Assembly (NCBI GenBank): GCA_946482385.1
Contig: CAMLRI010000137.1
Coordinates: 1-6,346, forward strand
DNA length: 6,346 nt
Direction: 5' to 3'
Source: an uncultured Cellvibrio sp.
GTDB taxonomy: Bacteria > Pseudomonadota > Gammaproteobacteria > Pseudomonadales > Cellvibrionaceae
The notes beneath the pieces are model-generated. The model worked only from the letters and a program-made list of their open reading frames with translations. It ran no database searches and was not told the origin of the DNA. The position numbers and the translations under genes were made by a program. Below, one piece after another: positions 1-5,197 of this stretch; the stretch's first letter is position 1; every line of letters begins with the position of its first letter.

Positions 1-1122
1 GCTGCGCAGTACGCCGGAGCTTTGTGAGCCGCTGCTGGCAACGCGGTTTTCGCCGTTGATAACCTGCAATTGCCCGCGTTGGAAATCCAGGCGGCCGGGG
101 GATTTTTTTAGCGCCTGGGCGGCAGTGGCTTTTAGCACCAGGGGCGGTGCAACCTGTTCGCCGGCGAGACGGCGCAATACCGGTACTACCAATTGGTGAT
201 AGGTCACGGCCGATGAAACCGGGTTGCCGGGCAGGCCGAAGAAAAGGCTGTTGCCGATGTGGCCGTAGGCGAAAGGTTTGCCGGGTTTGATGGCGACTTT
301 CCAAAAATGGATCTGGCCAAGTTCGGCGAGAATATCTTTAGTGTAATCCGCCTCGCCCACAGAAACGCCGCCGGTGGAAATTATCACATCGGCCCAGGCT
401 TGTGCTTGGTTGAAGGCGTTGCGCAGTGCGGCGGGTTGATCGGGAATTATGCCCAGGTCGTGCGCTTCTACCGGCAGGCGTTGTAACAGAGCCGCGAGCA
501 TGGGGCGGTTGCTGTCAAAAATTTTTCCGGGGTAATAATCTTCGGCGCGGGTGACCAGCTCGTCGCCGGTGGAAAAAAACGCGACCTTGATGCGGCGCGT
601 GACTGCAACCTGGGTGATGCCCGCCGAAGCGAGGAAGCCAAGGTGCAGCGGGTTGAGCCATTGCCCGGCGTTTAATAATTCTTGGCCTATGGCGGTGTCT
701 TCCCCTGCGCGGCGAATATTGTCGCCAGGTTTAGCGGGGTTGTTGATGTGGATGCGGTCGCCGCTGCGCACCACATTTTCTTGCATAACCACTGTGTCGG
801 CGCCGTTGGGAATGGGGGCGCCAGTCATAATGCGCAGGGCTTGGCCGGGTTGGATACTGCCGCTAAAGGCGTGGCCGGCAAGGGCTTCACCGATGAGCTG
901 CAATTCGCCGGGGCAATCTTGCGCGCGCAGGGCGTAGCCATCCATAGCGGAGTTGTCGGTGCCGGGCACATTAATGCTGGCGCGCAGGTTTTGCGCCAGC
1001 ACCCGGTCGAGCGCCTGCGCCAGGGGCAGGGTTTCCTGCTCGCGCAGCGGCTGTTGTTGTTCGAGCATTGTTGCCAGGGCTTGTTCCAGCGGCATCAGCC
1101 CTGGTTGTGAGCAGCAATCCAT
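1..1122 (-). CDS. moeA: Molybdopterin molybdenumtransferase MoeA, C-terminus cut by window edge
   Basis: MoeA inserts molybdate into adenylylated molybdopterin in the cytoplasm, the last common step of molybdenum cofactor synthesis. The 374 residues present match E. coli MoeA (411 aa, from memory) along their whole length. Visible motifs are DNSAMDGYA (57-65), RIMTGAP (97-103), FSTGDEL (183-189), GGVSVGEADYTK (251-262), KPGKPFAYG (279-287) and GLPGNPVS (296-303). Residues equivalent to the E. coli active-site set are D61, T100, E188, D228 and D259, so the enzyme should be active. Domain order is linker/domain II, the MPT-binding MoaB/MogA-like domain III (about 180-325), then the start of domain IV (from about 327). 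Roughly 35 residues lie beyond position 1. The ATG at 1122-1120 has GAGGA at 1131-1127, four bases upstream. The gene lies downstream of narL on the same strand, separated by a structured repeat, so co-transcription is uncertain. Family assignment is very secure. Confidence 0.97.
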   Translation of the reverse strand, partial: MDCCSQPGLMPLEQALATMLEQQQPLREQETLPLAQALDRVLAQNLRASINVPGTDNSAMDGYALRAQDCPGELQLIGEALAGHAFSGSIQPGQALRIMTGAPIPNGADTVVMQENVVRSGDRIHINNPAKPGDNIRRAGEDTAIGQELLNAGQWLNPLHLGFLASAGITQVAVTRRIKVAFFSTGDELVTRAEDYYPGKIFDSNRPMLAALLQRLPVEAHDLGIIPDQPAALRNAFNQAQAWADVIISTGGVSVGEADYTKDILAELGQIHFWKVAIKPGKPFAYGHIGNSLFFGLPGNPVSSAVTYHQLVVPVLRRLAGEQVAPPLVLKATAAQALKKSPGRLDFQRGQLQVINGENRVASSGSQSSGVLRS

Positions 1123-1154
1123 AAAATCCTCGTGAATTTTCGGCGGGAGGGATC

Positions 1155-1258
1155 GGAAAGAATAGTGTCTCTCGCAGGGAGCGCCGTAAATACGTCCCTG
1201 TAGGCTCGAGGTCGGCATCCCTGCCTCCCTCGTCCCTGCGAGAGACACTATTCTTTCC
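1155..1258. repeat. 104-bp structured inverted-repeat element (MITE/REP-like) between narL and moeA
   Basis: Two perfect 26-bp arms, 1155-1180 and 1233-1258, are exact reverse complements (the left arm begins GGAAAGAATAGTGTCTCTCG). They enclose 52 bp that is itself structured. CGTA-AA-TACG (1185-1194) forms a short hairpin, flanked by GGGA (1177-1180) and TCCC (1195-1198), which could pair as an alternative. CGAGG-TC-GGCA-TCCC-TGCC-TC-CCTCG (1207-1232) forms a second, longer hairpin. The whole could fold as a long stem topped by two branches. It encodes no transposase. It lies 23 bp past the narL stop and 32 bp before the moeA start, so in narL-moeA RNA it could act as a processing or attenuating structure, or insulate moeA. 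A strong U-tract is absent, so it is not a classical terminator. I have a recollection, not checked, of similar sequence being dispersed in Cellvibrio-type genomes. Confidence 0.85.
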
Positions 1259-1281
1259 TCGCAGAGAGATCGCAGTAAAAC

Positions 1282-1956
1282 TTATTGTTGGTTGATCATC
1301 CATACGGCGGCTTCCACACGGGAGCGCAGGTGTAATTTTTTGAGCAGGTGTTTAACGTGGACTTTCACAGTGCCATCGGAAATATTTAACTCCCGCGCAA
1401 TTAATTTATTGCTCAAGCCTTTGGCAATTAATTTCAGAATTTCCAATTCGCGCTGGGTCAGGCTATCGGCATTGGCCTGGTTTTTATTGGCCGGGCTGCG
1501 AATGGCGCTGGCCAGCACCTGGGTAATGGCTTCGCTTAGCACCATTTTGCCGGAAAGGGCGCGCTCAATTTGCACCAGTATTTCTTCCGGCTCCATATCT
1601 TTTAACAAATAACCATCGGCACCGGCGGAAATTGCCGCCAGCACATCTTCATCCGCATCGGAAACCGTCAGCATCACAATGCGTGAGGTTACTTCCTCAT
1701 CGCGCAACTGGCGCAAGGTGGCCAGGCCATCCATACCCTGCATATTCAGGTCGAGCAAAATTAAATCCGGGTCCAGCTCCTTGGCCAGGGCGATGGCATC
1801 CTGGCCGTTGCCCGCTTCGGCAACCACTTCCAGGGTGTCGGTAAGGGTGATGAGTTGGCGCAGGCCTTTGCGCAACAGCGGGTGGTCGTCCACCAACATA
1901 ATGCTGGCTTTTTCGCTAGCGCCGGGGGCGTTGGTGATGGGGGTTTCGCTGGTCAT
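1282..1956 (-). CDS. narL: Nitrate/nitrite response regulator NarL
   Basis: This is a 224-residue, two-domain DNA-binding response regulator. The receiver domain (about 17-133) has the acidic pair D23-D24, phospho-acceptor D69 in LILLDLNM, T97 and K119 in GADGYLLKDMEPE. A linker of about 135-164 leads to a LuxR/GerE-type helix-turn-helix (about 165-222), with LTQREXEILKLIAKGLSNK-type sequence and the recognition stretch TVKVHVKH (196-203). The latter is the same as in E. coli NarL, as is VEAAVW near the end, so the DNA specificity is expected to be NarL-like. In that family a NarX or NarQ kinase phosphorylates the aspartate in response to nitrate or nitrite. No such kinase is in this window. 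The ATG at 1956 has GGAG at 1966-1963, six bases upstream, and gives a short N-terminal extension relative to E. coli. The gene is divergent from narK, a usual NarL target. NarP is the main alternative identity, but the recognition helix and length favour NarL. Confidence 0.93.
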   Translation of the reverse strand: MTSETPITNAPGASEKASIMLVDDHPLLRKGLRQLITLTDTLEVVAEAGNGQDAIALAKELDPDLILLDLNMQGMDGLATLRQLRDEEVTSRIVMLTVSDADEDVLAAISAGADGYLLKDMEPEEILVQIERALSGKMVLSEAITQVLASAIRSPANKNQANADSLTQRELEILKLIAKGLSNKLIARELNISDGTVKVHVKHLLKKLHLRSRVEAAVWMINQQ

Positions 1957-2021
1957 GGAGTGCTCCGTGAATGTATGGCAGTGGCTATCTTAACCTTTGC
2001 GCAGCGGGGGTGGGCAAGCTA

Positions 2022-2037
2022 TGCCACTTTGTGGGTA
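2022..2037. promoter_or_regulatory. Candidate NarL 7-2-7 heptamer pair
   Basis: TGCCACT-TT-GTGGGTA has the layout of a NarL/NarP inverted heptamer pair (TACYYMT-N2-AKRRGTA). The left heptamer matches at 5 of 7 positions and the right at 6 of 7. The centre is about 73 bp upstream of the narL start and about 135 bp upstream of the narK start. A further 6-of-7 half-site, GGGGGTA, lies at 2053-2059. The neighbouring narL and narK genes make the reading plausible, but degenerate heptamers occur by chance, so confidence is modest. Confidence 0.4.
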
Positions 2038-2152
2038 GTGGCCGGGCGGCTTGGGGGTAGTTGGCGCTAATCCTTTGTATTTGCCGGCTAATCCCGAGGT
2101 TGAATAGTGAGCGGCCACATAAACTGGGATAGTGAAGCCATCTTATATCCAT

Positions 2153-2158
2153 AAGGGG
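2153..2158 (+). promoter_or_regulatory. narK ribosome-binding site
   Basis: AAGGGG lies six bases before the ATG at 2165 and three before the ATG at 2162. This favours the second ATG as the narK start and argues against the in-frame GTG at 2132, which has no comparable site. Confidence 0.6.
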
Positions 2159-2164
2159 CGGATG

Positions 2165-3844
2165 ATGTCCAAATTACAGATTGAAAATATAGCTGTGGAA
2201 TCGGTAGCTGTGGCCGAGAAAAGTGCGCGCGCCGATTTAACCCGCTGGGAGCCGGAACTGGAAACTTTTTGGCACGCCCAGGGCAAGCAAATTGCCACAC
2301 GCAATTTGTGGATTTCCATTCCCAGTTTGCTATGCGGTTTTGCGGTGTGGATGCAGTGGAGCATTATCACCGTGCAAATGCTCAACCTGGGTTTTCCCTA
2401 CGCCGCGGGCGATTTATTTAGCCTTAGCGCCATCGCCGGTTTGACCGGCGCCACCCTGCGCATTCCCGCCAGTTTTTTTATTCGTTTGTGCGGCGGGCGC
2501 TACACCATTTTCCTCACCACCAGTTTGTTGATACTGCCAGCACTGGGCACCGGCATTGCCCTGCAGGATATGAGCACGCCCCTGTGGGTATTTCAATTAA
2601 TGGCGCTCCTATCCGGTATTGGCGGCGGTAATTTTGCTGCGTCCATGTCTAACATCAGTTTTTTTTATCCGCGCAAACAACAGGGTTTGGCCCTGGGTTT
2701 AAATGCGGGGCTGGGCAATTTTGGCGTAACCAGCATGCAAATCCTGGTGCCTTTGTTTATGACCTTTGGCGCCTTTGGTGTGCTGGGCGGCGAGCCTATG
2801 TTGCTTAAATCTGCCAGCGGCACCTTAATTGGTTCTATTCCCGCCGGCACACCCACCTGGATTCAAAACGCCGGCTTTGTCTGGCTGTTGCTGCTGGTGC
2901 CCCTGGCCTTTGCCATTTGGTTTGGCATGAACAATATCAACACCGCCGAGGTGACCCCCAATTTAAAAGGCGGTGCGCTGCGCTCTTTTGCCATTATTGT
3001 GGCGATGATGGGCATAGGCCTGGCGACTTCCGCCCTGGGCTTGTGGTTAATTTTGCCCGCCAATGTCAATGGCTCCGGCTTTGGTGTGCCCAAGGAATTG
3101 GTGTTGGTGTTGGTGCTGTTTGCCACTGTGATGTTGCTCAAATCCCTGCCGGGAAGTATTCGCACCAGCCTGGAGCGGCAATACAAAATTTTTAACAACA
3201 AACACACCTGGGTGATGAGTGTGTTGTATGTGATGACCTTTGGTTCCTTTATCGGTTTTTCTGCCGCCTTTCCCTTATCCATCCAGGTGATTTTTGGTTT
3301 TAGCCACCTGCCGGTGGATGGTGTGATGAGCCACAACACCCTCAACCCCAATGCCCCCAGTGCGCTCACCTACGCCTGGATTGCGCCTTTTATCGGCGCT
3401 TTGATTCGCCCCCTGGGCGGTTGGGTGGCCGATAAGTTTGGCGGTGCGCGGGTTACCCAGGTGTGTGCCCTGGCCATGGTGCTGCTGTCGCTGGCGGCGG
3501 CCTATTACATGCAGCTGGCTTACCAATCGCCCCATCCCGAGCAATATTTTTTGCCGTTTTTTTTAATTTTCCTGGGCCTGTTTGCCGCCAGTGGTGTGGG
3601 CAATGGTTCCACTTTCCGCTCCATCGCCAATATTTTTCCGCGGGAGCAGGCTGGCCCCGCCCTGGGGTGGACATCGGCGGTGGCCGGCTACGGCGCGTTT
3701 TATATTCCCCAGGTATTTGGCGAACAAATTAAAGCGGCCACCCCGGAATTCGCCATGATGGGTTTTGCGGTGTTCTACCTGGTGTGTGTGCTGTTGAACT
3801 GGTGGTTTTATTTGCGCCGCAGCGGCGAATTTTATAACCCGTGA
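2165..3844 (+). CDS. narK: NarK-family nitrate/nitrite MFS transporter with enlarged central loop
   Basis: This 559-residue inner-membrane protein matches the NarK/NNP family of the major facilitator superfamily, which moves nitrate in, by nitrite exchange or with protons. Both nitrate signatures are present: GIGGGNFAASMSNISFF (151-167) running into GLNAGLGNFGV (178-188), and GVGNGSTFRSIANIF (477-491). The substrate-binding arginines of E. coli NarK correspond to R99 (GATLRIP) and R415 (FIGALIRPLGG). FGSFIGFSAAF (359-369) is also typical. I see about 14 hydrophobic segments instead of 12: near 48-72, 80-105, 113-134, 139-166, 175-205, 236-255, 273-297, 309-327, 348-376, 399-418, 428-452, 461-488, 498-519 and 528-550. 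The pair at 273-327 sits in the loop that joins the two halves and is missing from E. coli NarK (about 460 aa). The gene ends in a tandem TGA-TAA stop. The ATG at 2162 or GTG at 2132 are alternative starts. The direction of transport cannot be told from the sequence. Confidence 0.95.
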   Translation: MSKLQIENIAVESVAVAEKSARADLTRWEPELETFWHAQGKQIATRNLWISIPSLLCGFAVWMQWSIITVQMLNLGFPYAAGDLFSLSAIAGLTGATLRIPASFFIRLCGGRYTIFLTTSLLILPALGTGIALQDMSTPLWVFQLMALLSGIGGGNFAASMSNISFFYPRKQQGLALGLNAGLGNFGVTSMQILVPLFMTFGAFGVLGGEPMLLKSASGTLIGSIPAGTPTWIQNAGFVWLLLLVPLAFAIWFGMNNINTAEVTPNLKGGALRSFAIIVAMMGIGLATSALGLWLILPANVNGSGFGVPKELVLVLVLFATVMLLKSLPGSIRTSLERQYKIFNNKHTWVMSVLYVMTFGSFIGFSAAFPLSIQVIFGFSHLPVDGVMSHNTLNPNAPSALTYAWIAPFIGALIRPLGGWVADKFGGARVTQVCALAMVLLSLAAAYYMQLAYQSPHPEQYFLPFFLIFLGLFAASGVGNGSTFRSIANIFPREQAGPALGWTSAVAGYGAFYIPQVFGEQIKAATPEFAMMGFAVFYLVCVLLNWWFYLRRSGEFYNP

Positions 3845-3946
3845 TAAGGGTGTTTGCTAAAGGCGCTCAACGCGCGCCGGCTGGGGCGCATGAGGGGGCG
3901 CCTGCTAGGCTTAGGGATAGGTACATCAGTCACACAGGATAGATTT
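3845..3946. other. narK-ackA spacer, GC-rich with short overlapping dyads
   Basis: These 102 bp contain several small inverted repeats: GGCGC (3862-3866) with GCGCC (3874-3878), GGCGC (3885-3889) with GCGCC (3898-3902), and GCCT-GCT-AGGC (3900-3910). None is followed by a T-run, so no intrinsic terminator can be called for narK. I see no convincing promoter either, and cannot tell whether ackA is read through from narK or has its own start. Confidence 0.35.
3936..3939 (+). promoter_or_regulatory. ackA ribosome-binding site
   Basis: AGGA lies seven bases before the ATG at 3947. The protein from that ATG begins MSARVLVLNAGSSSLKF, the usual acetate kinase N-terminus, which fixes the start there and excludes the upstream in-frame TTG at 3854. 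Confidence 0.75.
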
Positions 3947-5197
3947 ATGTCTGCACGGGTATTGGTGCTTAACGCGGGTAGTTCATCGTTAAAATTTTCG
4001 CTGTTCGAGGCGGATCAAGCCCAACCGCTGCTGGAGGGATTGGCCGAGCGCCTGGCCAGCCCCGAAGCCAACCTGACCTGGGCGCTGCCGGGCCAGGATA
4101 AAACCCGCGAGCCGCTGCCGGGGTTGGACCATCACCAGGCCATTGCCCGGGTGTTTGCACTGTTGCAAGCGCGCCAGTTGCAGCAGGGGCTGATCGCCAT
4201 AGGCCACCGGGTGGTGCACGGCGGCGAGTTTTTTCGCCAGCCGGTGTTGGTTACCCCGGCGGTGATTGAGCAGATCCAAGCCTGCGCACCCCTGGCGCCC
4301 CTGCACAATCCCGCCAATTTAATTGGTATTCACGCCGCCATGGCCGCCTGCGCCGATTTGCCCCAGGTGGCGGTGTTCGATACCGCTTATCACCAAACCA
4401 TGCCGCCGCGCGCCTACCGCTATGCCCTGCCGGGTGAGCTGTACCGCCAGCATGCGGTGCGCCGCTACGGCTTCCACGGCACCAGCCACCAGTATGTATC
4501 CGCCGAGGCCGCCCGCCGCCTGGGGCTGGCCCTGGCCGATAGCGGCATTATCGTCGCCCACCTGGGCAATGGTTGCAGCCTGTGCGCCGTGGCCAATGGC
4601 GAGAGTGTGGACACCTCCATGGGCCTGACTCCCCTCGAGGGCCTGGTGATGGGCACCCGCAGCGGTGACCTGGATGCGGGCATTCTGGCGTATTTACAGG
4701 GGCGCCTGGGGTTGTCGCTGGATGAGTTGCTGGAGCTGCTCAACAAGCGCAGCGGCCTTTTGGGCTTGTCGGGTATCAGCAACGATATGCGCCAGCTGTG
4801 TGAACTGGCAGAGGCCGGCGACCCCCAGGCCAGCCTGGCGATTGAGGTGTTTTGCTATCGCCTGGCCAAATACATAGCTGCCTACACAGTAGCGCTGCCG
4901 CGGGTGGATGCCATCGCCTTTACCGGCGGCATTGGTGAAAACGCCCGCCCCATAAGGGCGCGGGTTGCCCAGCTGCTGGCCAACCTGGGGGTTCGCCTGG
5001 CGCCAGCCCTTAACCAGGCCAATGGCGATGCCCAGGGGCGCATCAGCAGCGGGGATAGCCGTATCGCCCTATTGGTGGTGCCCACCCGCGAGGAGTGGAT
5101 GATCGCCCGGCAAACCCTGGCGTGCCTGCCGACCAGCGGGGACAACCCCACAGGAGCTAACCGCGATGGAACTAACCGCGAAGGAGCAGGCCAATGA
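3947..5197 (+). CDS. ackA: Acetate kinase AckA
   Basis: AckA reversibly transfers phosphate between acetyl phosphate and ADP, giving acetate and ATP. It works in the cytoplasm with Pta in overflow and fermentative metabolism or in acetate uptake. The 416-residue protein carries the ASKHA-fold signatures in order: LNAGSSSLKF (8-17), GHRVVHGG (86-93), APLHNPANLIGI (117-128), VFDTAYHQTMP (143-153), YGFHGTSHQYV (174-184), HLGNGCS (205-211), DTSMGLTPLEGLVMGTRSGD (222-241), FTGGIGEN (325-332) and PTREEWMIAR (379-388). Catalytic and binding residues known from the family are present: N9, R88, D145, H177, R238 and a glutamate at 382/383. The core ends near residue 395. The last 20 or so residues (SGDNPTGANRDGTNREGAGQ) go beyond E. 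coli AckA and include a duplicated five-residue unit encoded by a 15-bp tandem repeat. The stop overlaps the pta start (ATGA). Identity is very secure. Confidence 0.97.
   Translation: MSARVLVLNAGSSSLKFSLFEADQAQPLLEGLAERLASPEANLTWALPGQDKTREPLPGLDHHQAIARVFALLQARQLQQGLIAIGHRVVHGGEFFRQPVLVTPAVIEQIQACAPLAPLHNPANLIGIHAAMAACADLPQVAVFDTAYHQTMPPRAYRYALPGELYRQHAVRRYGFHGTSHQYVSAEAARRLGLALADSGIIVAHLGNGCSLCAVANGESVDTSMGLTPLEGLVMGTRSGDLDAGILAYLQGRLGLSLDELLELLNKRSGLLGLSGISNDMRQLCELAEAGDPQASLAIEVFCYRLAKYIAAYTVALPRVDAIAFTGGIGENARPIRARVAQLLANLGVRLAPALNQANGDAQGRISSGDSRIALLVVPTREEWMIARQTLACLPTSGDNPTGANRDGTNREGAGQ
5153..5187 (+). repeat. 15-bp imperfect tandem repeat at the ackA 3' end
   Basis: GGAGCTAACCGCGAT (5153-5167) is followed directly by GGAACTAACCGCGAA (5168-5182), with 13 of 15 positions identical, and then by a partial third copy, GGAGC (5183-5187). 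Because the unit is 15 bp it stays in frame, encoding GANRD then GTNRE at the AckA C-terminus. The start of the third partial copy, joined to the preceding AA, forms AAGGAG, the ribosome-binding site of pta. Confidence 0.8.
5181..5186 (+). promoter_or_regulatory. pta ribosome-binding site inside ackA
   Basis: AAGGAG lies seven bases before the pta ATG at 5194, inside the last codons of ackA. With the 4-base ATGA overlap it suggests translational coupling of the two proteins. Confidence 0.8.

Larger units (their letters stand above)
1957..2164. promoter_or_regulatory. Divergent narL/narK intergenic regulatory region
   Basis: The 208 bp between two divergent starts must hold the promoters of both genes. 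It contains a candidate NarL 7-2-7 site (2022-2037), a lone half-site GGGGGTA (2053-2059), and nested dyads: CAAGC (2015-2019) with GCTTG (2049-2053) enclosing GCCACT (2023-2028) with AGTGGC (2037-2042). A small dyad CTTAT-ATCC-ATAAG (2142-2155) lies just before and partly inside the narK ribosome-binding site. I found no convincing sigma-70 -35/-10 pair, no sigma-54 GG/GC pair with correct spacing, and no FNR/Anr box of the TTGAT-N4-ATCAA type. Confidence 0.6.

Noticed and set aside
551..1110. Plus-strand frames (551-937, 682-1110) opposite moeA
   Set aside because: They are shadows of the well-conserved moeA coding sequence on the other strand.
1155..1258. Integron attC site or classical Rho-independent terminator
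   Set aside because: No attC core-site pair (GTTRRRY-type) is seen at the ends. The stem is followed by a mixed sequence instead of a T-run on either strand. A mobile or REP-like repeat fits better.
971..1303. Minus-strand 110-codon frame running from the narL end through the inverted repeat into moeA
   Set aside because: It is out of frame with both narL and moeA and is open only because the repeat lacks a stop in that frame. No ribosome-binding site supports its start.
2132..2164. GTG at 2132 as the narK start
   Set aside because: It would add an N-terminal MKPSYIHKGRM with no good ribosome-binding site, while AAGGGG is well placed before the ATG at 2165.
1957..2164. FNR/Anr box or sigma-54 promoter upstream of narK
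   Set aside because: No TTGAT-N4-ATCAA-like sequence was found on either strand. The only TGGC and TTGC motifs (2062-2065, 2081-2084) are not spaced as a -24/-12 pair.
3862..3910. narK terminator in the GC-rich spacer
   Set aside because: The short GGCGC/GCGCC dyads are small, overlap one another and are not followed by a T-run.
3854..3946. TTG at 3854 as the ackA start
   Set aside because: It would add 31 residues before the canonical acetate kinase N-terminus, and the ATG at 3947 has its own AGGA site.
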